NCBI RefSeq assembly: GCF_008124605.1
Contig: NZ_VRYN01000001.1
Span: 794,772 to 858,771, forward strand
Length of the DNA: 64,000 bases
Direction of reading: 5' to 3'
Origin: Halobacterium salinarum DSM 3754
GTDB taxonomy: Archaea; Halobacteriota; Halobacteria; Halobacteriales; Halobacteriaceae
The notes under the pieces: model-generated
Told to the model about the DNA's origin: nothing
The model's input: the letters and a program-made list of their open reading frames with translations, nothing else
The model's database searches: none
Shown: piece after piece, positions 1 to 11,291 of the stretch
Position numbering within the stretch: position 1 is the first letter of the stretch
Layout: each line of letters opens with the position of its first letter
Made by a program: the position numbers and the translations under genes

Positions 1-224
<224 letters not shown>

Positions 225-329
225 AACGTCCGAGACTGGAGCGACGCTCCAGCTCACCGAACGACGCCGTCGTGCCCAGTTGGGCACTTACAAACCATCA
301 AGGCTAACATACCCTCCCAATCGGGAGGT

Positions 330-401
330 GGGCCCATAGCTCAGTGGTAGAGTGCCTCCTTTGCAAGGAGGATGCCCTGGGTTCGAATCCCAGTGGGTCC
401 A
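330..401 (+). tRNA. tRNA-Ala (anticodon TGC), in the 16S-23S spacer
   Basis: A full cloverleaf is visible. The acceptor stem GGGCCCA pairs with TGGGTCC and the discriminator is A. The anticodon stem CCTCC/GGAGG encloses loop TTTGCAA (anticodon TGC), and the T arm contains GGGTTCGAATCCC. The 3' CCA is not encoded. A spacer tRNA-Ala is typical of euryarchaeal rRNA operons. A short GC hairpin (CCTCCC-aatc-GGGAGG) lies immediately upstream. Confidence 0.98.
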
Positions 402-747
402 TCCCGTTCGGGGTTCATCTTGGATCGTGTCCCTTAAGTGGGAGACGGGGCAACGATGAATCGCGACGAAGACTGATGCACCACTCCGCGAAAGTGCGAG
501 TGGGAAGGGTCGATGCACGCTCCCTGTTCACCTAGGGACGTGCGATGACGGCCGTGTGTAAGTGCAATCCAGGCGCTCACTGGACTCGACCACCGTGGTC
601 GAGTACCGACTGTTAGTCACATCCGTGACTTAACAGCGCTCACCCATTGTGTGGTGAGCATTCATCGTCGTTGGCTGTTTACAGCCAACATCTCGACCAC
701 TTCGTGTGGTTGAGTACCATATTCGTCGACTGCTTTGCAGTCGACAA
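402..747 (+). other. 16S-23S spacer / pre-23S leader with processing stem and hairpin series
   Basis: This stretch of about 345 bases has no gene. Bases 557-572 and 580-592 are the 5' strand of the pre-23S processing stem (partner strand at 3681-3716). Downstream, before the mature 23S end, several hairpins follow one another: GCTCACC/GGTGAGC (637-659), GTTGGCTG/CAGCCAAC (670-689), TCGACCAC/GTGGTTGA (693-713) and GTCGACTG/CAGTCGAC (about 725-746). They probably fold the precursor leader, which is discarded. I see no convincing internal promoter here. Confidence 0.8.
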
Positions 748-3655
<2,908 letters not shown>

Positions 3656-3680
3656 CACACTCATGCACTCACCACATACG

Positions 3681-3716
3681 TGGTCGAGTCCAGGCGTTTA
3701 CTGGATTGCACTTACA
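3681..3716 (+). other. 3' strand of pre-23S processing stem (bulge-helix-bulge)
   Basis: Bases 3681-3693 are the perfect complement of 580-592 and bases 3701-3716 the perfect complement of 557-572. Between the two helices, GCGC (573-576) can pair with GCGT (3694-3697), leaving TCA (577-579) and TTA (3698-3700) as two three-base bulges. This is the canonical bulge-helix-bulge recognised by the archaeal tRNA-splicing endonuclease, which excises pre-23S rRNA. Confidence 0.9.
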
Positions 3717-3725
3717 TACGGACGT

Positions 3726-3768
3726 CCGCCGACGTCGGCGTACAACGGTTCGATTCCGTTGGTCGGTA
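3726..3768 (+). other. tRNA acceptor/T-arm mimic preceding 5S rRNA
   Basis: The 23S-5S spacer contains AACGG-TTCGATT-CCGTT (3744-3760), a T arm with the conserved TTCGATT loop. It is followed by GGTCGGT and one A (3761-3768), an acceptor 3' strand that can pair with GCCGAC near 3729-3734. No D arm or anticodon arm exists, so it is not a tRNA gene. A mini-tRNA at this place is known in Haloferax as the tRNase Z signal that frees the 5S 5' end. The same role here is inference. Confidence 0.75.
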
Positions 3769-3890
3769 TTAAGGCGGCCATAGCGGTGGGGTTACTCCCG
3801 TACCCATCCCGAACACGGAAGATAAGCCCGCCTGCGTTCCGGTCAGTACTGGAGTGCGCGAGCCTCTGGGAAATCCGGTTCGCCGCCTAC
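3769..3890 (+). rRNA. rrf: 5S ribosomal RNA
   Basis: Terminal helix strands AGGCGGCCA and CCGCCTA pair, and the internal CCCGTACCCATCCCGAACACGG is the 5S loop C/B signature. Length is 122 bases, as expected for halobacterial 5S rRNA. It directly follows the tRNA-like processing element. Confidence 0.96.
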
Positions 3891-3913
3891 TATTCATACT
3901 CTCGTTCATGCTT

Positions 3914-3944
3914 CGAACAGCAGCGGTGCTGTTCGGGGCTTTTT
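3914..3944 (+). terminator. Hairpin plus T-run after 5S rRNA
   Basis: CGAACAGCA and TGCTGTTCG form a perfect 9-bp stem around GCGG, followed by GGGC and a run of five T residues. It lies between 5S and tRNA-Cys and could end the rRNA transcript or mark a processing point. A second T-run (TTTTG) follows about 7 bases later. Confidence 0.55.
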
Positions 3945-4001
3945 GCAGTTTTGACTGGAGACCGCTACGTTTATTGGCGGGACACCGGTACGTAGTCGTG
4001 T

Positions 4002-4077
4002 GCCAAGGTGGCAGAGTTCGGCCTAACGCGGCGGCCTGCAGAGCCGCTCATCGCCGGTTCAAATCCGGCCCTTGGCT
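4002..4077 (+). tRNA. tRNA-Cys (anticodon GCA)
   Basis: Acceptor GCCAAGG pairs with CCTTGGC, discriminator T. The anticodon stem GCGGC/GCCGC encloses CTGCAGA (anticodon GCA) and the T arm holds CCGGTTCAAATCCGG. It is the last gene of the rRNA locus. A T-rich CGTTTATTG about 30 bases upstream (near 3968-3976) could give it its own promoter. Confidence 0.97.
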
Positions 4078-4206
4078 TTTCAGCAGCGAGCGACGGTTCG
4101 AGTGGCAACACAGTCGGCAGTGGTCGTGGCGCGGTGAATCGGGTGGCTATACCCGGGGTGTTCGGCCCGCGCGTGGGGTGGCTCGTTGTGGCCGCGGAAA
4201 GTAACG

Positions 4207-4212
4207 ATTATA
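4207..4212 (+). promoter_or_regulatory. TATA element for the 4237 gene
   Basis: ATTATA is centred about 27 bases before the ATG at 4237. This spacing implies a leaderless transcript starting at or next to the start codon, as is common in haloarchaea. Confidence 0.6.
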
Positions 4213-4236
4213 CGCACCCCTCCCAAGGGTTCGAGT

Positions 4237-5037
4237 ATGCAACGACGTGCTGCGGTGGTATCCGTCGCGATTTTCCTTGTGTTTGCGGTGGGGTCGTACA
4301 CGTTACTTGGGGCGGCAGAGCAGCCGTCCGTGTCGCTGGATGATCCGGAGTACAGCATCACGCAGGGCGAGCAGCGCGTGATGTCGGGGACCGAGTATAC
4401 GTTCTCGGAGGTGTCCGCGCAGTCCGCGACAGCGACGTGGGAGAACGAATCGGCGCGATACACGGCGACGTGGAGTGCAAACGATTCGGTGGCGGTGTCC
4501 GGGCAGAACTATACGGTGCGTGTGACGAACGCGTCCGTGGGGGCGTTCGAGCTGCGGGAGGTGCAGTCGGTCGATCGGCCGACCGTCGAGCGCAACGGGA
4601 CCACGTACGTGATCGTGCCCGAGGGGGAGACGCAGACGCTCGTGCCCCGCGAGGAGTATCTCCCCGAGCAGGACGTCTTGGCGTTCAGCGTCGGTGACGC
4701 GGTCACCTACGATGGCAACGACAACGAGACCGCGGTGGCGTCGGTGTCGGAGTCAGCGGTGACCGTCGAGTGGTTCGCGCCGCGGACGAACGAGCTGGAG
4801 TTCGGCAGTGGCGAGACCACTGACGTGCAGGACACCGAGTATACGGCGTACATCGAGTCGGGGTCCAGCGGCGAGCCTGTGCTTGAGTTGACGACCGATC
4901 ACGAGGATTACGCGAGCGATGTGGAGGCACAGGAGTATTTCGCCGAGCGCATGGACGGACTGCGTGGGGTTACGATCTTCTCCGGCGCGGCCGCGGTGTT
5001 GCTGGTCATGTTCTCGTTCCTCCCGTCGCGGTACTGA
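4237..5037 (+). CDS. Conserved-type membrane-anchored exported protein, unknown function
   Basis: The product has 266 residues. An N-terminal hydrophobic segment (about residues 5-25) is followed by a Ser/Thr/Asp/Glu-rich beta-type ectodomain with several N-glycosylation sequons (N-X-S/T), and a C-terminal transmembrane helix (about 245-262, AAAVLLVMFSF) with a short RY tail. This suggests a double-anchored surface protein with an extracellular middle. I recognise no catalytic motif. The inner ATG (MQRRAA) was preferred over one 51 bases upstream because it sits at leaderless distance from the TATA box. The short 65-residue membrane protein gene follows on the same strand. Confidence 0.75.
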   Translation: MQRRAAVVSVAIFLVFAVGSYTLLGAAEQPSVSLDDPEYSITQGEQRVMSGTEYTFSEVSAQSATATWENESARYTATWSANDSVAVSGQNYTVRVTNASVGAFELREVQSVDRPTVERNGTTYVIVPEGETQTLVPREEYLPEQDVLAFSVGDAVTYDGNDNETAVASVSESAVTVEWFAPRTNELEFGSGETTDVQDTEYTAYIESGSSGEPVLELTTDHEDYASDVEAQEYFAERMDGLRGVTIFSGAAAVLLVMFSFLPSRY

Positions 5038-5085
5038 GGGCGGCGATCCGTCAGGGTTAACCTAATCGGTGGTGACTGGGTCGGT

Positions 5086-5283
5086 ATGAACGGCGCTGCA
5101 GACACGCTAGATGTTCTGGGAGTTAGTGTCGGGGCGTTCGTTGCGCTGGTCGGCGCAGCGACGCTTGTCGGGATGCCGTGGCAGTACGGTCCCGGTGGTG
5201 CGGTGACAGCGTTCCAGATCAGTGGGGCCGTCGCCGCGATCGCAGTTGGTGTGGGTGTGGCGTGGCTGACGCGCGCGAACTGA
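5086..5283 (+). CDS. Small two-helix membrane protein, unknown
   Basis: The 65-residue product has two hydrophobic segments (about residues 12-28 and 44-60) separated by a Gly/Pro turn containing MPWQYGPGG. It probably sits in the cytoplasmic membrane. It lies 48 bases after the preceding membrane protein gene and before the convergent tRNA-Lys. No family is recognised. The call rests on an open frame with haloarchaeal codon use and clear hydrophobic periodicity. Confidence 0.6.
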   Translation: MNGAADTLDVLGVSVGAFVALVGAATLVGMPWQYGPGGAVTAFQISGAVAAIAVGVGVAWLTRAN

Positions 5284-5309
5284 GTCGGTCACGGAGAACA
5301 GCGGTCGAA

Positions 5310-5383
<74 letters not shown>

Positions 5384-5435
5384 ACGAGTACACGTGAGGG
5401 CGTGGTGCGGTTAAACGTTTACCATCTGTGGCGGA

Positions 5436-5567
5436 TCAGCGGTCGGGGTCGGCGGCGTCCGCCCGGTGACCGGAGAGCCGTTCCCAGATCTCCGTGCAGC
5501 CAGCGCCGTCCTCGACGTCGTCGAGGTGCGCGCGTTCTTCGCTGGCGTCGTGTTGACCGTCGGTCAT
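5436..5567 (-). CDS. Small acidic cysteine-containing protein (43 aa)
   Basis: A short reading frame starts with ATG at 5567 and ends with TGA at 5436. The product is 43 residues, rich in Asp/Glu, with a central GCTEIWERLSGHR motif. From memory, short proteins with a C-T-E-I-W-E core occur in many haloarchaea, which is why I call it a gene. Function is unknown and the single Cys could bind metal or act in redox chemistry. It lies between tRNA-Lys and the beta-CASP nuclease gene and reads in the same direction as both. Confidence 0.6.
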   Translation of the reverse strand: MTDGQHDASEERAHLDDVEDGAGCTEIWERLSGHRADAADPDR

Positions 5568-5624
5568 GTCTGCGGGGTATGCGTGGCCGCAAGTTAAGGC
5601 TATGCTCGGCGTTCTTAGTGGTTG

Positions 5625-6857
5625 TCAGACCGGACAGGTGTTGTCCCGTTCGGGGGCACGTGCGGTGAACCCTGCGTCACGAAGGGCGTCCGCGAACGCC
5701 GCACAGTCGTCGCCGTGGTTCACGAGCACGGTGGCGTCCCGGTAGTCGTCGAGGAAGGCGCGCAGGCCGGCGTGGTCGGCGTGCGCGGAGAAGTCGTACT
5801 GTTCGACCTGTGCGCTCACGGGCAGCACTCGGCCGTCGATCTCCGCGCGCCCCGAGTCGATGAGCGACCGCCCCGGGGTGCCGGCGACCTGATAGCCGGT
5901 CATCGCGATCTTGTTGACGGGGTTCGATCGGATCTCGGGGATGTACGTCATCGCGGGACCGCCAGAGAGCATGCCGCTGGTCGTGACGATCGCAGCTTGC
6001 TGGTCGGCGATGCGTTTGCGTTGTCCGTCCCGGCCCGTCACGAACCTGGCGTGGGACTTCGCGCGCCGGAGCGCATCGCCGTCACGGACGAACCCGGGGT
6101 ATTGGAGGAGCATCTCGGTGACTCGTTTCCCCATCCCGTCGACGTAACAGGGGATGTCGTGGGCGTCACAGACGAGCAGCAGCTCCTGGGTGCGTCCGAT
6201 GGCGAACGCCGGGACGACGACCGTGCCCCCCTCCCACAGCGTCGTCTTGACGCTCTCCGCGAACCGCGCCTCGACGCTGTCCCGGTCGTCGTGGGTCACG
6301 TCGCTGTACGTGCTTTCACAGACGACCACGTCGGCCTCGGGGCGTGCGGTCGTCCCCGAGACGAGGCGTTGATCGGTCGTGTGGAAATCCCCCGTGTAGA
6401 GCAGCCGGGTGTCGCCGTCGTCAACGAGGACGTGCGCGCTGCCCGGAACGTGGCCCGCGTTGTAGAACGTGACTTCGTAGCCTGCGGCGTCGAAGGGGAC
6501 GCCGTACCCGTGGGTGCGGGAGACCTCCGTGACGCGCTTGATGTCGTTCTCGATGAACGGACAGTGGTACGTTCCGCCGTGGAGCTTCAGGGTGTCGCGC
6601 GCGAGTGTGAGCGCGAGCTCGTACGTCGGTGGCGTCCAATGGATCGGGGGCCTGTGCGTGCCGGAGAGCAGTGCGGGGATCGTGCCGACGTGGTCGAGGT
6701 GGCCGTGGCTCGCCACGACGGCGTCCGGCGTGGGCGTCGACACCGGGAACTGGGGTGGCGTGTCGGCCTTCGTCCCGAAGTCAAGCAGGAGGGACTCGTC
6801 GACGAGCAGGGCACTCCGGCCGACTTCGCGTGCGCCGCCGAGGAACCGAAGGTCCAT
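5625..6857 (-). CDS. beta-CASP metallo-beta-lactamase RNase (aCPSF2-type)
   Basis: The product is 410 residues of the metallo-beta-lactamase/beta-CASP nuclease family, which processes or degrades RNA using two zinc ions. The zinc motif SHGHLDH is at residues 50-56. Later beta-CASP motifs include GRTQELLL, TSGMLSGGP, FSAHADH (about 356-362) and VLVNHGDD (about 377-384). It lacks the N-terminal KH domains of aCPSF1, so it fits the shorter aCPSF2 or RNase J-like group. The start was placed at MDLRFLGGAREVG because the family begins there. An in-frame upstream extension looks non-coding. It is divergent from the aldehyde dehydrogenase gene. Confidence 0.9.
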   Translation of the reverse strand: MDLRFLGGAREVGRSALLVDESLLLDFGTKADTPPQFPVSTPTPDAVVASHGHLDHVGTIPALLSGTHRPPIHWTPPTYELALTLARDTLKLHGGTYHCPFIENDIKRVTEVSRTHGYGVPFDAAGYEVTFYNAGHVPGSAHVLVDDGDTRLLYTGDFHTTDQRLVSGTTARPEADVVVCESTYSDVTHDDRDSVEARFAESVKTTLWEGGTVVVPAFAIGRTQELLLVCDAHDIPCYVDGMGKRVTEMLLQYPGFVRDGDALRRAKSHARFVTGRDGQRKRIADQQAAIVTTSGMLSGGPAMTYIPEIRSNPVNKIAMTGYQVAGTPGRSLIDSGRAEIDGRVLPVSAQVEQYDFSAHADHAGLRAFLDDYRDATVLVNHGDDCAAFADALRDAGFTARAPERDNTCPV

Positions 6858-6981
6858 CGTGGGAGTGTACTGCCGGGCGCTGCTTGGGTGCGTCGGTGGG
6901 TCGAAGTGTGGTTCGCGCTTCAACACTCGGTATCCGCCGCGGGGCCAAGGGTTAGGGTGGCTCGTCCCCAATTACACGTTG

Positions 6982-8451
6982 ATGTCCGACCTTGACTTCG
7001 GTGACGTCGACTGGAACGTACAGTACATCGACGGTGAGTACGTCCCGCCGGGAGATCGGGGGACGCTCGAAGTCGATGACCCATCGACACGCGAGCTGTT
7101 CACTGAGATCCCAGCCGGGACGACTGACGACGTCGACGCCGCCTACGAGGCCGCCGCGGACGCACAGACGGAGTGGGCTGACACGCCGCCCCAGGAGCGT
7201 GCGCGCATCGTTGCGGCGGCGAGCGAGATCCTCGCATCCCATCGCGACGAGGTCGTCGACCTGCTGGCGACGGAGTCCGGAACCACGTACACGAAGGGCG
7301 CGGCCGAATTCGAGGCGTCGGTCGGGATCACCGACGAGGCGGCGTCGTTCCCGACGCGGATGAACGGCGACCACAAGCAGTCCGTGGTTGAGGGCAAGGA
7401 GAACATCGTGGTGCGTGAGCCCCAGGGCGTTGTGGGGATCATCTCGCCGTGGAACTTCCCGCTGAACCTCTCGATCCGCGCGGTCGCGCCGGCGGTTGCG
7501 GCCGGCAACAGCGTCGTGCTCAAGCCGGCGTCGAACACGCCGGTGACCGGCGGCCTGCTCATCGCGAAGGTGTTCGAGGCTGCGGGGCTGCCCGAGGGCG
7601 TGTTCAACGTCGTCACGGGGAAGGGCAGCGAGATCGGTGACCGGATCGCCGGTCACCCCCACGCCGACGTGATCTCGTTCACTGGGTCGACCGCGATCGG
7701 CCGCCAGGTCGCTGCGACAGCCGGCGAGAACCTCGCGCTACCGGCGATGGAGCTCGGTGGGAACAACGTCCACATCGTCACGGAGGACGCGGACCTCGAC
7801 GACGCCGTGGACAGCGGGGTTTTCGGATCGTTCCTGCACTCCGGGCAGATCTGCATCTCGATCAACCGCCACGTCGTCCACGAGGACGTCTACGACGAGT
7901 ACGTCGAGCGCCTCACGGAGCGTGCGGCCGCGTTGCCGACCGGGACGGCCCACGACGCCGACACGGTCGTTGGCCCGATCATCGACGAGAGCCAGCGCGA
8001 TCAGATCCTGGACTACATCGAGCGGACCGTCGACGCGGGCGCGACGCTCGAGACCGGCGGGGACCACGACGGTCTCGTCGTCGAGCCGACCGTGCTCTCG
8101 GACGCCACCAACGACATGGCGGCGGCGTGCAACGAGCACTTCGGGCCGGTCGCGCCGGTGATCCCGTTCTCCGATGACGACGAAGCCGTGGAGATCGCAA
8201 ACAGCACCGAGTACGGGCTTTCGGGCAGCGTGCACGCGGGCGACACCGGTCGGGCGCGTGACATCGCCGACCGCATCGACACCGGCATGATCCACATCAA
8301 CGATCAGCCCGTCAACCAGGAGCCCCACCTTCCCTTCGGCGGGTACAAGAACTCCGGGCTCGGCCGGTACAACGGCGAGTACGTCCTCAACGAGTTCACC
8401 CAGGAGAAGTGGGTGAGCATTCAGCGCGAGACCCGCGACTACCCGTTCTAA
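6982..8451 (+). CDS. NAD(P)-dependent aldehyde dehydrogenase family protein
   Basis: The 489-residue product oxidises an aldehyde to a carboxylate. Family motifs are in order: ISPWNFPLNLS (Rossmann and substrate region), FTGSTAIGRQ (cofactor loop), ELGGNN with general base Glu257, SGQICIS with nucleophile Cys291, and EHFGPVAPV. Length is normal. The best-known relatives are succinate-semialdehyde, betaine-aldehyde and glyceraldehyde dehydrogenases, and the sequence alone does not fix the substrate. The ATG at 6982 was chosen because the family N-terminus starts a few residues later. It is transcribed alone. Confidence 0.92.
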   Translation: MSDLDFGDVDWNVQYIDGEYVPPGDRGTLEVDDPSTRELFTEIPAGTTDDVDAAYEAAADAQTEWADTPPQERARIVAAASEILASHRDEVVDLLATESGTTYTKGAAEFEASVGITDEAASFPTRMNGDHKQSVVEGKENIVVREPQGVVGIISPWNFPLNLSIRAVAPAVAAGNSVVLKPASNTPVTGGLLIAKVFEAAGLPEGVFNVVTGKGSEIGDRIAGHPHADVISFTGSTAIGRQVAATAGENLALPAMELGGNNVHIVTEDADLDDAVDSGVFGSFLHSGQICISINRHVVHEDVYDEYVERLTERAAALPTGTAHDADTVVGPIIDESQRDQILDYIERTVDAGATLETGGDHDGLVVEPTVLSDATNDMAAACNEHFGPVAPVIPFSDDDEAVEIANSTEYGLSGSVHAGDTGRARDIADRIDTGMIHINDQPVNQEPHLPFGGYKNSGLGRYNGEYVLNEFTQEKWVSIQRETRDYPF

Positions 8452-8622
8452 GCTGATCCGACGGGTGTCGTGGTGTCGTTTGCGCCGCCGCGGCGCGACA
8501 CGACCGGTGCGTTTCACCGGCCGCTTCTCGGGGTGATCCCCCGGCAGTGTGTCTGAACCCCGTTAGCGTCGCTCCTGGGCGGCTTCGACGGGTTTTTGAA
8601 TCACGCCGGACTGGTTGCACGC

Positions 8623-9018
8623 ATGGCTACGTTCCAGGTCGCCGTCGCCGACCCCGAGTCGGGACGCACCTACCAATTCGAGGTTGACGGACAGGACGCG
8701 AACCGATTCATCGGTCGCGAGATCGGCGCTGCGGTTGATGGCGGTGCCGTCGGCCTCGACGGGTACACCGTCGAAATCACGGGCGGCAGCGACGACGCCG
8801 GCCGGCCGATGCGGGAGGACGTCGACGGCAGCGACCTCATGGAAGTCCTGCTGGAGGGGGGCGCTGGATTCAACCCCGACGAGGACGGCGAGCGCAAGCG
8901 CGTCACCGTCCGCGGGAAGGAGGTCTCGGAGGCTGTCGCGCAGCTCAACGTCGCGATCGACGAACACGGCGAGGAGCCTGTCGCGGAGCTGCTGGGCGCT
9001 GACGGCGACGACGAGTAA
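8623..9018 (+). CDS. rps6e: 30S ribosomal protein S6e
   Basis: The product is 131 residues, the usual size of archaeal S6e. It shows the conserved N-terminal beta core ([18 protein letters not shown]), the [12 protein letters not shown] segment, the [18 protein letters not shown] loop typical of S6e, and [14 protein letters not shown]. It is a structural component of the small subunit. A TTTTTGAAT element about 27 bases before the ATG at 8623 looks like a leaderless promoter. The next gene starts 40 bases after the stop. Confidence 0.95.
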   Translation: MATFQVAVADPESGRTYQFEVDGQDANRFIGREIGAAVDGGAVGLDGYTVEITGGSDDAGRPMREDVDGSDLMEVLLEGGAGFNPDEDGERKRVTVRGKEVSEAVAQLNVAIDEHGEEPVAELLGADGDDE

Positions 9019-9058
9019 CAACGCCACGCTTTTTCGCGGTCATCGTGTATCCTGGCGC

Positions 9059-9532
9059 GTGAGCGACTACGACGCCTATCTTGCGGGCGACCGCACCGAC
9101 CACGTCGCGCTGTATCTCGCGGAGTCGTACGTGTCCGACGCTGAGACGCTGGCCGACCGCGCCGACGCCGAGCGCGTCGCCGACATCCGGGGCGCCCAGT
9201 CGGACACGCCGGGCGTCGTGCTCGTCGTCGACGGGGAGTCCGGCCGCAGCGTCTTCGAGACGCTGACCGGCATGCAGGCCATGGAGTTCGGATCGACAGC
9301 GATGCAGACGCCCGGTGACGTCGACGCCGCGCTCGTCGACGGGCGCTGTCCGAACGCCGTCGACGGGCCGGGTGAGGACCACACCGTTCAGTTCGTGTTC
9401 TCGTTCGTGGAGGCCCAGAACGAGGAGGTGGGTGGGCTCTACGCCGACGGCGACGTGATCCACGCGTACGCCTACTGTTCGTGTGGGACGGCGTACTCGG
9501 ACAAGTGGCTCGCGGGAGCCCACGACCAGTAG
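9059..9532 (+). CDS. Haloarchaeal conserved protein (DUF5807-like), unknown
   Basis: The 157-residue soluble protein begins with a GTG codon (SDYDAYLAGDRTDHVALYL). The middle holds VVLVVDGESGRSVFETLTG and the C-terminus a CSCGTAYSDKW motif, whose paired cysteines may bind metal. I associate it from memory with the halobacterial family DUF5807, and that name should be checked. It sits between the S6e gene and a PfkB kinase gene, which starts 7 bases after its stop, so the two are probably co-transcribed. Confidence 0.8.
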   Translation: MSDYDAYLAGDRTDHVALYLAESYVSDAETLADRADAERVADIRGAQSDTPGVVLVVDGESGRSVFETLTGMQAMEFGSTAMQTPGDVDAALVDGRCPNAVDGPGEDHTVQFVFSFVEAQNEEVGGLYADGDVIHAYAYCSCGTAYSDKWLAGAHDQ

Positions 9533-9538
9533 GTCCGC

Positions 9539-10450
9539 ATGGCCGCTGTTGTCGCCGTTGGAAGCGCGGTGCTCGATCGCGTGTACGGGCTGTCGAACCT
9601 CCCGGCTCCCGACGGCGGCGCGTTCGTCCGTGACTACACCGAGCGCGCGGGCGGTGTCGCTGCCAACGTCGCGTGCGCGCTTGCCGCCCTCGATCACGAC
9701 GCCGCGGTGGTGTCCCGGGTCGGCCGCGACGACGCCGGGGATCGGGTGCGCGCGTCGCTGGCCGAGTGGGGCGTCGACGCCACCCGGGTTCGGCGCGGCG
9801 ACGACGCCACGTCGTACGCGCTCGTGCTTCGTGGCCCGGAGGGCAATCGCATGATCGTCGCCGGTGGGGGCGCTGTCCCGGGGGTGGCGCTCACGAGCAG
9901 CGATCGGGACGCGCTCCGGGCGGCCGACTGCGTGTTCACGAGCGCGTACGCGCCCGACAGCGTGGTCCGCGACCTCGTGGCGCTGCGCCGCAGTGGGGCG
10001 GTGTCGGCGCTGGCGTTCGACCTCGCGGGGCCACGCGCCGAGCTCGACGGCCGCGGGGCGGCAGCCGACACCGTTGCCGCCGCTGCGGCGACGGCTGATC
10101 TGTTCGTTGCGAACGCGGGCGCCGCCGACTCCCATGTGGGCGTTGGCCCGGAGCGCGCGGCCAGTGAGTTCGCCGCCATGGGGGCGTCCCGGGTCGCTGT
10201 CACCGACGGGAGCGACGGGGCGTTTCTCGCGACGCCCGCGACCACCGTTCACGCGCCGGCCCGTGCCGTCGACGTGACCGACACGACCGGCGCCGGGGAC
10301 GCGTTCACCGCGGCGCTGGTTCACGCGTGGGTCCTCGGCGACGCCGGCGTTCGTGACGCGGGCCGGATCGCCGCGGCAGCCGCCGCGCAGAACTGCACCC
10401 GCGAGGGTGCGCGCGGTGGGCTGGCGTGCCCCAGCGACCTCCCGGATTAG
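9539..10450 (+). CDS. PfkB/ribokinase-family sugar or nucleoside kinase
   Basis: The 303-residue product phosphorylates a sugar, nucleoside or related alcohol with ATP. It shows the PfkB N-terminal AGGVAANVACALAAL signature (glycine-rich substrate lid) and the C-terminal DTTGAGDAFTAAL signature with catalytic Asp254. The exact substrate cannot be read from sequence. Its stop overlaps by four bases the stop of the convergent BtpA-like gene, and both families handle sugar or nucleoside-type substrates elsewhere, so a shared pathway is possible but unproven. Confidence 0.88.
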   Translation: MAAVVAVGSAVLDRVYGLSNLPAPDGGAFVRDYTERAGGVAANVACALAALDHDAAVVSRVGRDDAGDRVRASLAEWGVDATRVRRGDDATSYALVLRGPEGNRMIVAGGGAVPGVALTSSDRDALRAADCVFTSAYAPDSVVRDLVALRRSGAVSALAFDLAGPRAELDGRGAAADTVAAAAATADLFVANAGAADSHVGVGPERAASEFAAMGASRVAVTDGSDGAFLATPATTVHAPARAVDVTDTTGAGDAFTAALVHAWVLGDAGVRDAGRIAAAAAAQNCTREGARGGLACPSDLPD

Positions 10451-11250
10451 CGGGCTGCGTCCACGAGCGCCCGGACGCGGTCGCCGTCGACGGGCGCGGT
10501 CGTCTCGCCGTTCTCCTTGAGCGCGGTGCCGACGATCGCGCCGTCCGCGAGGTCCAGCGTGGCGCCAACCGTCTCCTTGGTGACGCCGCTGCCGACGAAG
10601 ACGGGGGCGTCGGCGTCCAGGCGGTCCCGCGCGTCGACGACCGCTTGGAGGTGGTCGTGGTCGGTGGCGTGGCCGGTGCCCGCGCCGCTGGCGATCACGC
10701 CGTCGGCGTGGCCGCGCTCCAGCAGCTCGGCGACACCCTCGCTCAGCGGGCGCTCGGCCAGCGCCGCGGAGTGTTTCACGTCGATGTCGGCGAGCATCGA
10801 GACCTCGGCGGCGTCCAGGCGGTCCCGGAGACGGACTGTTTCGGCGGCCTGGCCGTCCACGACGCCTTGATCGGTGAGTCGCGCGCCGGTGTGGACGTTC
10901 ACGCGCACGAAGTCGGCGTCCGCGGCGGCAGCGATCGAAACCGCCGCTTCGGCGTCGTTGCGCAGCACGTTCACGCCGACCGGAATCTCGGCCTCTCGGG
11001 TGATGTCACGGACGAGCGCCGCCATCGACGCCACGACGTGCTTCGGCACGTCGTCGGCGTAAAAGGGTGCGTCCCCGAAGTTCTCCACGAGGAGGGCGTC
11101 GACACCACCCGCTTCGAGGCGGCTGGCGTCCCGGAGCGCGGCGTCACGGATGGCTGGGCGGTTGCCGTCGTCGTACCCGGGCGCGCCCGGCAGGGGGGAG
11201 AGGTGTACCATCCCCACGACGGGGGTGTCGGCGTCGAAGTCCAGACTCAT
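10447..11250 (-). CDS. BtpA/SgcQ family TIM-barrel protein
   Basis: The 267-residue product shows the BtpA pattern: VGMVHLSPLPGAPG near the start, GGVDALLVENFGDAPF, PVGVNVLRNDAEAA, FVRVNVHTGA, ADIDVKHSA and VFVGSGVTKE. The family has a phosphate-binding TIM-barrel fold. In cyanobacteria BtpA affects photosystem I assembly, but the archaeal role is not photosynthetic and is likely metabolic. The RecJ-like gene lies 42 bases before its start codon on the same strand, so they may share a transcript. Confidence 0.88.
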   Translation of the reverse strand: MSLDFDADTPVVGMVHLSPLPGAPGYDDGNRPAIRDAALRDASRLEAGGVDALLVENFGDAPFYADDVPKHVVASMAALVRDITREAEIPVGVNVLRNDAEAAVSIAAAADADFVRVNVHTGARLTDQGVVDGQAAETVRLRDRLDAAEVSMLADIDVKHSAALAERPLSEGVAELLERGHADGVIASGAGTGHATDHDHLQAVVDARDRLDADAPVFVGSGVTKETVGATLDLADGAIVGTALKENGETTAPVDGDRVRALVDAAR

Positions 11251-11291
11251 GTCTGAGCGGACGGCGGCGGCGCCGAAAAACGCCCCGACAG

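Noticed and set aside
3726-3768. Possible tRNA gene or split tRNA half before 5S
   Set aside because: Only a T arm and an acceptor-like stem are present, with no anticodon arm. A processing signal is the better explanation.
5622-6995. Long plus-strand frame opposite the beta-CASP RNase
   Set aside because: It mirrors the real gene codon by codon and shows only shadow-type composition (Arg/Val/Asp-rich) without motifs.
8945-10324. Long minus-strand frame opposite the DUF5807-like and PfkB genes
   Set aside because: It is a shadow of recognised coding sequence and lacks any domain.
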